Of a stretch of 5,618 nt of DNA, positions 1 through 4,745 are shown one piece after another. The notes under the pieces are model-generated. The model ran no database searches, was not told the DNA's origin, and was given only the letters and a program-made list of their open reading frames with translations. The stretch spans positions 1 to 5,618 of the forward strand of contig CALDSL010000491.1 of assembly GCA_937920255.1 (NCBI GenBank), read 5' to 3'. Each line of letters opens with the position of its first letter. Position 1 is the first letter of the stretch. A program made the translations under genes and the position numbers. The DNA comes from an uncultured Anaerolineaceae bacterium. Its GTDB lineage: Bacteria > Chloroflexota > Anaerolineae > Anaerolineales > Anaerolineaceae.

Positions 1-54
1 CAGCCGCACCAGCAGCCCCAGGGCAAGAAAGATTCCAATGGCAGTCAGGGTCAT
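1..54 (-). CDS. N-terminal fragment of a putative membrane or secreted protein, cut by the left window edge
   Basis: An ATG at 54-52 (minus strand) opens a frame that reads MTLTAIGIFLALGLLVRL and continues off the window. The visible part is almost entirely hydrophobic and ends in an arginine, as expected for a first membrane segment or an uncleaved signal anchor. A GGGAG ribosome-binding-like site lies at 66-70, with an 11-nt spacer that is a little long. A weak promoter-like pair lies upstream at 86-113. Only 18 codons are visible, so the family cannot be named and the gene itself is a moderate-confidence call. It would be a separate transcription unit from the lipoprotein pair upstream, because a long inverted repeat lies between them. 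Confidence 0.5.
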   Translation of the reverse strand, partial: MTLTAIGIFLALGLLVRL

Positions 55-85
55 AACAACGTGTGCTCCCGGCGCAATGTGGTGC

Positions 86-113
86 TATATAAACGCATTT
101 CTGTAGGGGTGAA
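86..113 (-). promoter_or_regulatory. Weak candidate promoter before the left-edge gene
   Basis: On the minus strand, TTCACC (108-113) and TATATA (86-91) are separated by 16 nt. Each matches the sigma70 consensus at 4 of 6 positions. The -35-like box lies inside the left arm of the inverted repeat at 107-171, so the repeat would contribute part of the promoter if it is real. Position and spacing fit the gene starting at 54, but the match is modest. Confidence 0.3.
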
Positions 114-171
114 GCATCCGGACAGGCCCATCCTACTGCAAAACCTCATCATCCTTCCGGATGCTTCACCC
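107..171. repeat. Perfect 16-bp inverted repeat around a 33-nt loop
   Basis: The arms at 107-122 and 156-171 pair perfectly over 16 bp (GGGTGAAGCATCCGGA and its complement). The 33-nt interior can add three more pairs if C123 is bulged. It lies 51 nt past the stop of the 41-codon gene and before the left-edge gene, so it could end or stabilise the upstream transcript. However, no U-run follows on either strand, which argues against a simple intrinsic terminator. The arm length and unpaired interior resemble a small palindromic mobile repeat or a structured RNA element. It has the same layout as the repeat at 4468-4537. Confidence 0.75.
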
Positions 172-221
172 AAACCTGTGCCGGTCAGGGCGCTCTATCC
201 GCGCTATTCCCCCGCTGTTCG

Positions 222-347
222 TCAAAACCCCTGGTAAATCCACAACGGCGCGCTGCCGGCGGTCATAACCACCAGCAGAATCAGAATCACCGCCAGGATC
301 AGCGCCCAGCGGTTCTCCCGCGAAAAAACGCGCCGCCAAAAACTCAT
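222..347 (-). CDS. 41-residue single-span membrane protein, overlapping the lipoprotein gene
   Basis: The ATG at 347-345 overlaps the TGA of the upstream lipoprotein gene as ATGA, a classic sign of translational coupling, and the frame ends at TGA 224-222. The product has a basic N-terminus (MSFWRRVFSRENRW), one hydrophobic span at about residues 14-30 (ALILAVILILLVVMTA) and a short tail ending SAPLWIYQGF. By the positive-inside rule the N-terminus should be in the cytoplasm and the tail outside. No good Shine-Dalgarno site is present, in keeping with coupling to the gene before it. I do not recognise a family. The evidence for reality is the exact overlap, the clean topology and the stop directly after a short outer tail. 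It may act with or anchor near the lipoprotein, but that is inference. Confidence 0.7.
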   Translation of the reverse strand: MSFWRRVFSRENRWALILAVILILLVVMTAGSAPLWIYQGF

Positions 348-739
348 TGCTGATATCCGCACACCAGCCAGTTGCCGCCCTCTTCCACCACGCGGAATAC
401 CCGCGAGTCCAGCGCCAGCTCCTGGTCTTCATTATTATACGTAGCGATGATCTTGCCCGAGCAGGTCACCAGCGCCGCGTCGCCGTCCGTGCCGGTCTGC
501 GTGCAGCCGGGTTCCTCCACCCGCGCCGTCACGCCCTGGAACGAATCCAGCTCCAGCAGCGCCATCTCTTCCCAGTCGGCGCAAGACAGGGTCGACATGC
601 GGTCACTGTCCTGCGTCACCAGCGCGGTCAGGTAGTCCTCCACCGCCGCCGGCGCGCCCGCGCCGTCGCCATCATTTCCCGCAGCGCACGCCGAGAGCAG
701 AAAAGCGAGCGCGATCAGTGCAAACACAATTTTTTTCAT
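344..739 (-). CDS. Small lipoprotein with four conserved-looking cysteines, function unknown
   Basis: This is a 131-residue predicted lipoprotein. It has a Lys-Lys N-terminus, a hydrophobic core and a lipobox LSAC with the lipidated cysteine at residue 18. A short Gly/Ala/Asp-rich linker (about 19-32) follows. The rest is a compact domain (about 33-131) beginning VEDYLTALVTQDSDRM and ending VVEEGGNWLVCGYQQ. The start helix and late Trp strand resemble small NTF2/SnoaL-like or DUF4878-like lipoproteins, but this is only a fold-level impression. Cysteines 53, 79, 93 and 127 could form two disulfides outside the membrane. The start at 739 is chosen because it gives Met-Lys-Lys and has GGAG at 745-748, 5 nt away; the ATG at 757 has no such site. 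A strong promoter lies at 787-815, and the stop overlaps the next small gene. Confidence 0.85.
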   Translation of the reverse strand: MKKIVFALIALAFLLSACAAGNDGDGAGAPAAVEDYLTALVTQDSDRMSTLSCADWEEMALLELDSFQGVTARVEEPGCTQTGTDGDAALVTCSGKIIATYNNEDQELALDSRVFRVVEEGGNWLVCGYQQ

Positions 740-744
740 GCCAT

Positions 745-748
745 CTCC
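745..748 (-). promoter_or_regulatory. Ribosome binding site that fixes the lipoprotein start
   Basis: GGAG on the minus strand lies 5 nt before the ATG at 739-737. An in-frame ATG six codons upstream (757) lacks any purine-rich site and would spoil the Met-Lys-Lys signal peptide start. Confidence 0.65.
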
Positions 749-765
749 ATCCCACACGAGAATAC

Positions 766-780
766 GGGGCGCACCGCCCC
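766..780 (-). other. Short GC hairpin at the 5' end of the lipoprotein mRNA
   Basis: GGGGCG (766-771) and CGCCCC (775-780) form a 6-bp stem with a 3-nt loop. The expected transcription start from the promoter at 787-815 is about 780, so the message would begin with this hairpin. A stem at the extreme 5' end can protect mRNA from decay. There is no sign that it hides the ribosome binding site. Confidence 0.4.
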
Positions 781-786
781 TGTGCG

Positions 787-815
787 ATTATAAGCACGCC
801 CGTCAAAGAATGCAA
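787..815 (-). promoter_or_regulatory. Sigma70-type promoter for the lipoprotein gene
   Basis: On the minus strand a perfect -10 box TATAAT (787-792) follows TTGCAT (810-815), with a 17-nt spacer. The -35 box is weak (TTG conserved), but the -10 and the spacing are ideal. It sits between the terminator hairpin of the agmatine cluster (827-907) and the lipoprotein start (739), exactly where a new transcription unit should begin. Transcription would start near 780, leaving a 5' leader of about 40 nt. Confidence 0.7.
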
Positions 816-820
816 GCCGG

Positions 821-907
821 AAAAAGGTGGAGGGGATTGTGGTGTTTTGTTGTTTGTTTTTGCGCGAAGCGCAAAAACAAACAACAAAACACTACAATCC
901 CCTCCAC
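821..907 (-). terminator. Very long hairpin terminator closing the agmatine operon
   Basis: The arms at 827-865 and 869-907 form a 39-bp stem with a GAA/TTC triloop. The only mismatch is at 841/893, which would be a G-U pair in plus-strand RNA and C-A in minus-strand RNA. Read in the minus direction, the stem is followed by one C and then UUUUU (825-821), the arrangement of an intrinsic terminator. The hairpin begins 39 nt after the aguA stop. Ordinary terminators need only about 7-10 bp, so this stem is several times longer than required. The GC base (CCCCTCCAC/GTGGAGGGG), A/T-rich middle and GCGC tip look layered. It may be a mobile palindromic repeat that has been adopted as terminator. 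Confidence 0.75.
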
Positions 908-909
908 AT

Positions 910-936
910 ATTCGTTTCATTCGTGCTATTCGTGAT
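910..936. repeat. Three tandem 9-bp units ATTCGTNNN
   Basis: Units start at 910, 919 and 928: ATTCGTTTC, ATTCGTGCT and ATTCGTGAT. The first six bases are identical in all three. The array fills the space between the aguA stop (947) and the long hairpin (827-907). The 9-bp period could reflect a binding site array or a simple intergenic repeat. No coding explanation applies. Confidence 0.6.
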
Positions 937-946
937 GCTTTTTCCC

Positions 947-2041
947 TTACCCCGCCGGCTGCTGCTGCGTGATGCAGTGGATATTCCCCCCGCCCAGCAG
1001 GATCTCCCGCGCCGGCACCGGCGTCACCTTGCGCTCCGGGTACAGCCCCTGCAGCGACTGCAGCGCCGCCGCGTCATGCGCATCGCCAAACACCGGCACG
1101 ATCACCCCGCCGTTGCAGGCATAGTAATTAATGTACGACCCCGCCAGCCGGTCGCCCGTGTTGCGCGGCAGCGTGCCCGCCACCGCGTCCACGTCGCGCG
1201 CTTCTTCTTCAGTAATGTAGATCGGCCCCGGCTGGTGGATGCGGTGCACCTCCAGCTTGCGCCCGCGCGCGTCCGTCGCGGCGGTCAGGCGCTCGTAGGC
1301 GTCGTTGGAAATCTCCCACTGCGGATCGTTGCGGTCGTCCGTCCAGGTCAGCGCCACTACGCCGGGCCGCACGATGTTGATGATGTTGTCCACGTGGCCG
1401 TTGGTTTCGTCCAGGTACACCCCGCGCCCCAGCCAGATGATCGTGTCTACATTCAGGTACGCGCGCAGCAGGTCTTCGATCTGGGCTTTGCTCAGTTGCG
1501 GGTTGCGGTTGGGGTTCAGCAGGCACTCCTCGGTGGTGATCAGCGTGCCCTGCCCGTCAACGTGGATCGAGCCGCCCTCCAGCACCAGCGGCGCCTTGTA
1601 GCGGTCGACCCGCTCGATCTCCAGCACCTTGGCCGCCACCTGGTCGTCCTGATCCCACGGGAAATACAGCCCCCCGTCCAGCCCGCCCCAGGCGTTGAAG
1701 TCCCAGTCGACGCCGCGCACCACGCCGCCCGGCCCGCGGACAAACGTCGGGCCGCAGTCGCGCATCCAGGCGTCGTCGTTCGACATTTCGACCACGCGCG
1801 CGCCCGCCGGCAGCATGGCGCGCGCGTTGAGGAACTGCGCCCGCGAGACGCACATCGTCACCGGCTCAAACTGCGCGATGGCCGCCGCCACCGCCGCGTA
1901 AGCGCGCTGCGCCGGTTTTGCGCCCTGGCGCCAGTTGTCCGGGCGCTCGGGCCACAGCATCCACGTTCCCGCGTGGCGTTCAAACTCGCCCGGCATCCGG
2001 AAACCGTCAGCGCGCGGGGTCGATTCGATGGTAATAGACAT
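947..2041 (-). CDS. aguA: Agmatine deiminase
   Basis: Agmatine deiminase (EC 3.5.3.12) hydrolyses agmatine to N-carbamoylputrescine and ammonia in the cytoplasm. The protein has 364 residues, the usual family size. It carries the family motifs in order: PGEFERHAGTWMLWPER near the start, NDDAWMRDCGP (88-98), LEGGSIHVDG (154-163), ETNGHVDN (212-219) and GGGNIHCITQQ near the end. The nucleophile should be Cys356, with His216, Asp218, Asp95 and Glu155 as the other guanidine-handling residues; all are present. These positions fit the family set I recall for the Enterococcus enzyme with a one- or two-residue offset. The start at 2041 is 12 nt past the permease stop and has GAGG (2048-2051) 6 nt before it. 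The enzyme is the last gene of the operon, before the long terminator. No key residue is missing. Confidence 0.96.
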   Translation of the reverse strand: MSITIESTPRADGFRMPGEFERHAGTWMLWPERPDNWRQGAKPAQRAYAAVAAAIAQFEPVTMCVSRAQFLNARAMLPAGARVVEMSNDDAWMRDCGPTFVRGPGGVVRGVDWDFNAWGGLDGGLYFPWDQDDQVAAKVLEIERVDRYKAPLVLEGGSIHVDGQGTLITTEECLLNPNRNPQLSKAQIEDLLRAYLNVDTIIWLGRGVYLDETNGHVDNIINIVRPGVVALTWTDDRNDPQWEISNDAYERLTAATDARGRKLEVHRIHQPGPIYITEEEARDVDAVAGTLPRNTGDRLAGSYINYYACNGGVIVPVFGDAHDAAALQSLQGLYPERKVTPVPAREILLGGGNIHCITQQQPAG

Positions 2042-2053
2042 AAGACACCTCTC

Positions 2054-3448
2054 TTACTTCTTGCGCGATACCGCCAATAACACTTCGCCGATCACCAGCG
2101 TGACCACCACGCCGATCAACACCGGCACGGCATAGGCCCAATCCACCGGCTGGCCGGGCACCCACACGAAGAACACCACCGCCTGGAGGATGAACACCTC
2201 GCACACCACCGCCAGCAGCACGGCCAGCCAGGCCGGGCCGGGGAAGCGGAACGGGCGCTCTCGGCTGGCATCCGTGGCGCGCAGGCGCACAAATGCCGGG
2301 AACATGGCCAGGTACGGCAGCAGGAAGATGATCGAACTGAAGGCGAACAGCGACCAGAACAGCTCTTCGTCGGTGGCGGCCAGCAGGCCGTACAGCACCA
2401 GCACCACGCTGGAGATGATCCCGGTCAGGATGTATGCGCCCACCGGCGTCTTGTTGACCGGATGCAGCCTGCCGAACACCGCCGGCAGCTCGCCCTCGCC
2501 GGCAGCTTCCGCCGCCGTGCGGTTGGCGCCCATCGTCCAGGTGACCATATTGGAAAGCAGCGTGTACAGCGCGCCGATCCCCAGCAGGGTCACGGCCGCG
2601 GTGGCCAGCGCGCCCTGGCCGAAGATCAGCCGCAGGGTGTCGATGATGCCCGAGACCAGCCCCAGTTCTTCATTGGGAACCGCCAGCAGCATCCCCACCG
2701 TGCCGAGCAGGTAAAACACCGCGATCAGCACGCCCGAGGTCAGCACCGCGCGCGGAATATCGCGCCGCGGGTCTTCCATTTCCGCCCCCGCGCCAGACAT
2801 CAACTCAAAGCCCATAAAGTTGTAGATGATGACCGGCAGGAACGCCAGCCCGGCGTCCCATTTGGGCAGGATACTGGCAAACGACAGGTCGTTGGCCACG
2901 CCCTGGCGCAGCGCCAGCACAAACGCGCCCACGCCGATCACCACCATGATAAACGCTTTGAGGAACGCGCCCAGGTTGGGTACCCACTTGCCGGTCTCCA
3001 GCGTGATCGTGCCGACCCACACCGTGATCCAGGTCATGATGATGCCGATGATGATCTTGACCCACAGGGTCATATCCGGGAAGAACAACTGCGAGAAGAT
3101 CCCCGCGAACAGCACGTACACCGAGGGCATCCACAGCGCCACGTTGACCCAGTACAGCCAGGTGGTGCGCGCGGCCCACTTCTCGCCAAACGCCCGCGCC
3201 ACCCACACGTACAGCCCGCCCTGTTCGGGGTAGGTGGTGCCCAGTTCGGCCGTGATCAGCCCGTAGGGGATGAAGAACAGCAGCAGCGTGATCACCCACC
3301 ACGAGATGGTGGCCGGGCCGATGGCGGCGGAAGCGGTCAGCGTGTCGATCACCAGAATCGCGCTGACGGTAAACAGGGTCATATCCAAACCGCGCAGGGC
3401 TTTCTTGAAGCTCCCGGCCGGTTTGGCGGTCTTGGTTGTTGCAGTCAT
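2054..3448 (-). CDS. APC-superfamily amino acid/polyamine permease, probable agmatine transporter or agmatine/putrescine exchanger
   Basis: This is a 464-residue integral membrane protein with about 12 hydrophobic spans. APC features include TVSAILVIDTLTASAAIGP in the first span (27-45), YPEQGGLYVWVARAFGEKW (73-91) and the cytoplasmic loop GFELMSGAGAEMEDPRRDIPRA (213-234). It ends in a short basic tail (SRKK). Overall it resembles the glutamate/GABA antiporter branch, which also contains the agmatine/putrescine antiporters called AguD in lactic acid bacteria. The agmatine role is inferred from the neighbours: aguA starts 12 nt downstream, and the aguA ribosome binding site abuts this stop codon. 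Exchange of agmatine for putrescine would suit the pathway, but the substrate cannot be read from sequence alone. The start at 3448 has AAAGGA (3458-3463) 9 nt upstream and is followed by a hydrophilic Lys-rich lead of about 20 residues. Confidence 0.9.
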   Translation of the reverse strand: MTATTKTAKPAGSFKKALRGLDMTLFTVSAILVIDTLTASAAIGPATISWWVITLLLFFIPYGLITAELGTTYPEQGGLYVWVARAFGEKWAARTTWLYWVNVALWMPSVYVLFAGIFSQLFFPDMTLWVKIIIGIIMTWITVWVGTITLETGKWVPNLGAFLKAFIMVVIGVGAFVLALRQGVANDLSFASILPKWDAGLAFLPVIIYNFMGFELMSGAGAEMEDPRRDIPRAVLTSGVLIAVFYLLGTVGMLLAVPNEELGLVSGIIDTLRLIFGQGALATAAVTLLGIGALYTLLSNMVTWTMGANRTAAEAAGEGELPAVFGRLHPVNKTPVGAYILTGIISSVVLVLYGLLAATDEELFWSLFAFSSIIFLLPYLAMFPAFVRLRATDASRERPFRFPGPAWLAVLLAVVCEVFILQAVVFFVWVPGQPVDWAYAVPVLIGVVVTLVIGEVLLAVSRKK

Positions 3449-3480
3449 AATGAAAGGTCCTTTGTTGGTTGTTGGTTTTG

Positions 3481-3499
3481 CCGGGCGATGCGCGCCCGG
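3481..3499. other. GC hairpin between the PHP and permease genes
   Basis: CCGGGCG (3481-3487) and CGCCCGG (3493-3499) form a 7-bp stem with a 5-nt loop, inside the 74-nt gap. No U-run follows in the minus direction, so it is unlikely to be a full terminator. It could tune expression of the distal genes or protect processed mRNA ends. Next to it, towards the permease start, the minus strand carries two tandem copies of AACCAAC. Confidence 0.45.
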
Positions 3500-3522
3500 G
3501 TGTTTCCTGTGATGTGCGGCGG

Positions 3523-4416
3523 TTAGCGCCCCGCCGCCCGCGCGCGCTCCATAAACGCGGCCCGGATTTGCGCTTCCCCGGGGATGTCGAACGCGCCCAG
3601 CCGGATGGCCGGCTTGGTCTTGCCGTGAAAATCAGAGCCGATGGTCACCAGCACGCCCCGCTCCTGTGCCTGCCGCGCCCAAAAGGCGGCGGTACCGGCG
3701 TCGTGATAGCTGCTGTAGGCTTCGACGCCCTCCACCCCGGCCGTCAGGATTTCGGCGAACATGGCTGCGTCGCGGCCAATGTTGATGCCCGGATGCGCCA
3801 GCACCGCGAACCCTCCCGCGCGCCGGATGGTCTCGACCGCCTGCGCCAGGGTGAAAAAGTCGACGTGCGCGTAGGCCGGCTTGCCCTGCGCGCACACGTC
3901 CCAGTAAAAGTTGACGTACGGGTTGTCGCTGCGCCCGCCGCCGGCGCGGTAGGGCTGCAGCAGCGGATGCGCCTCGTTGCGCGGGTCGGCCAGCGCCACT
4001 TCCGCCAGCATCTCCCCGGTGATCACCCCATCGATGGCCAGCGCGTCGATCTGCTCCTGCTCGATGATGATTCCCAGCCCGCGTACCGCGGCCAACCGTT
4101 GGATGGAGGCCTGCTGTTCCTGGCGGGTGAGGTCGTCTTCGTAGCTCTCGAACTCCGCCGCCGCCGGGTCGATGCCGTAGCCGAGCACGTGCAGGTTGAC
4201 TCCGCGCAGGTGGCAGTCCAGCTCCACGCCGGGGATCAGACTGATCCCCACCGCGCGCGCCGCGTCCAGCGCGCCGGGGTAGGCGCGCGTGGAGTTGTGG
4301 TCGGTGATGGCAATCGTCCGCAGCCCGTTCCCGGCGCACATGCGCACGAGGTCCTCCGGCGCGTACGTGCCGTCAGTGCTGATGGTTGTGTGCATGTGCA
4401 GGTCGAGTGTGTTCAT
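3523..4416 (-). CDS. PHP-domain phosphoesterase, RNase AM/YciV (TrpH) type
   Basis: This 297-residue protein of the PHP metal-dependent phosphoesterase superfamily has about the length of E. coli YciV/RNase AM (COG0613). The metal ligands of the fold are all visible: DLHMHT (His7, His9), Asp15, ITDHN (Asp39, His40), GVE (Glu65), LHVLGYG (His76), LAHPG (His208) and GSDFHG near the end (Asp262, His264). A mid-protein helical stretch (about 85-130) fits the family insert. Known relatives remove phosphate from 3',5'-nucleoside bisphosphates or trim the 5' ends of short RNAs. I infer a similar nucleotide or RNA substrate here, but a different phosphoester is possible. ATG 4416 is preferred because GGAAGG lies 7 nt upstream and the core begins at once; a frame extension to 4599 runs through an inverted repeat. 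It precedes the permease by 74 nt, on the same strand. Confidence 0.88.
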   Translation of the reverse strand: MNTLDLHMHTTISTDGTYAPEDLVRMCAGNGLRTIAITDHNSTRAYPGALDAARAVGISLIPGVELDCHLRGVNLHVLGYGIDPAAAEFESYEDDLTRQEQQASIQRLAAVRGLGIIIEQEQIDALAIDGVITGEMLAEVALADPRNEAHPLLQPYRAGGGRSDNPYVNFYWDVCAQGKPAYAHVDFFTLAQAVETIRRAGGFAVLAHPGINIGRDAAMFAEILTAGVEGVEAYSSYHDAGTAAFWARQAQERGVLVTIGSDFHGKTKPAIRLGAFDIPGEAQIRAAFMERARAAGR

Positions 4417-4423
4417 CATCAAT

Positions 4424-4429
4424 CCTTCC
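4424..4429 (-). promoter_or_regulatory. Ribosome binding site that fixes the PHP gene start
   Basis: GGAAGG on the minus strand lies 7 nt before ATG 4416 and 4 nt before the adjacent ATG 4419. The spacing favours 4416. It also rejects the long in-frame extension starting at 4599. Confidence 0.65.
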
Positions 4430-4467
4430 AACTCACGTGTCATTGGGAACCGAGGAGCAGACTTTGT

Positions 4468-4537
4468 GGGAGATTGCGAGCCCCGCTGCATAAGAGGTTC
4501 ATTATTAATGACGGTTCGGCGGGGCTCGCAATCTCCC
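4468..4537. repeat. Perfect 19-bp inverted repeat around a 32-nt AT-rich interior
   Basis: The arms at 4468-4486 and 4519-4537 (GGGAGATTGCGAGCCCCGC and its complement) pair perfectly. The interior (4487-4518) is AT-rich and contains CATTATTAATG, itself a small hairpin. On the minus strand the arm supplies TTGCGA and the interior AATAAT, spaced 19 nt apart, a weak promoter-like pair facing the PHP gene. The repeat starts 52 nt upstream of the PHP start and would lie in or over its leader. No U-run follows. Its layout matches the repeat at 107-171, although the arm sequences differ. Confidence 0.75.
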
Positions 4538-4560
4538 GGCGTGCCGGGGGGCGGAAATGC

Positions 4561-4593
4561 AGGGTATGGTGGTTTTGCGGCCGCAAATACCCT
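4561..4593. repeat. Nested palindromes with a NotI-type core
   Basis: AGGGTAT (4561-4567) pairs with ATACCCT (4587-4593). Between them lies the 14-bp perfect palindrome TTTGCGGCCGCAAA (4574-4587). A self-complementary core with dyad symmetry can be an operator for a dimeric regulator, and it sits upstream of the PHP-permease-aguA genes. It could equally be one more hairpin repeat in this repeat-rich gap. Confidence 0.45.
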
Positions 4594-4599
4594 CTCCAA

Positions 4600-4635
4600 C
4601 TCCCCGAAAATGCGTTCTTCAGCATTTTGGGGGAG
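4600..4635. repeat. 14-bp hairpin with one mismatch
   Basis: CTCCCCGAAAATGC (4600-4613) pairs with GCATTTTGGGGGAG (4622-4635) except for one G/G opposition (4606/4629), around the 8-nt loop GTTCTTCA. The C/T-rich base resembles that of the adjacent hairpin at 4641-4683. No U-run follows in the minus direction, so termination here would be weak. Confidence 0.6.
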
Positions 4636-4640
4636 GGTTT

Positions 4641-4683
4641 AAGCCTCCCTCCATCTTCGGTTTTTGAAGATGGGGGGAGGTTT
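4641..4683. repeat. 15-18-bp hairpin directly beside the previous one
   Basis: CCTCCCTCCATCTTC (4644-4658) pairs with GAAGATGGGGGGAGG (4666-4680) with one T/G opposition (4650/4674), around the 7-nt loop GGTTTTT. Adding the flanking G/T and A/T pairs gives 18 positions (4641-4683). It is the first strong stem met by transcription leaving ptcA, about 63 nt past the stop. It may therefore reduce read-through or protect the mRNA end, though it lacks a clean U-run. Confidence 0.6.
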
Positions 4684-4745
4684 GGAGGGGGGTCGTTCTG
4701 ACGGCGGTCGTCACTGCGCTCCTCGCACGAACAACCCTACCACCC

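Noticed and set aside
740..757. Six-residue N-terminal extension of the lipoprotein
   Set aside because: There is no ribosome binding site before ATG 757, and the extension would put acidic residues before the Met-Lys-Lys signal peptide start.
827..2080. A 417-codon open frame on the plus strand opposite agmatine deiminase
   Set aside because: It begins inside the terminator hairpin and its translation is Arg/His/Val-rich low-complexity sequence, typical of the antisense of a GC-rich gene. The minus frame carries all agmatine deiminase motifs.
2462..3526. A 354-codon plus-strand open frame opposite the permease
   Set aside because: The product is rich in Gln, His, Arg and Asp with no domain or membrane pattern, as expected for the antisense of a membrane protein gene.
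4417..4599. N-terminal extension of the PHP protein by 61 residues
   Set aside because: The extension translates the 19-bp inverted repeat and has no family match. ATG 4416 has a good ribosome binding site and places DLHMHT at the expected position.
4600..4683. Intrinsic terminator for ptcA
   Set aside because: The stems are strong but neither is followed by a U-run in the minus direction, so they are reported as repeats only.
3469..4701. A 410-codon plus-strand open frame opposite the PHP gene
   Set aside because: It runs through three intergenic inverted repeats and has shadow-type composition. The PHP metal motifs on the other strand decide the coding strand.
4417..4745. CRISPR array or tRNA genes in the repeat-rich gap
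   Set aside because: The repeats are inverted rather than evenly spaced direct repeats, and no cloverleaf with a CCA-side acceptor or T-loop motif is seen.
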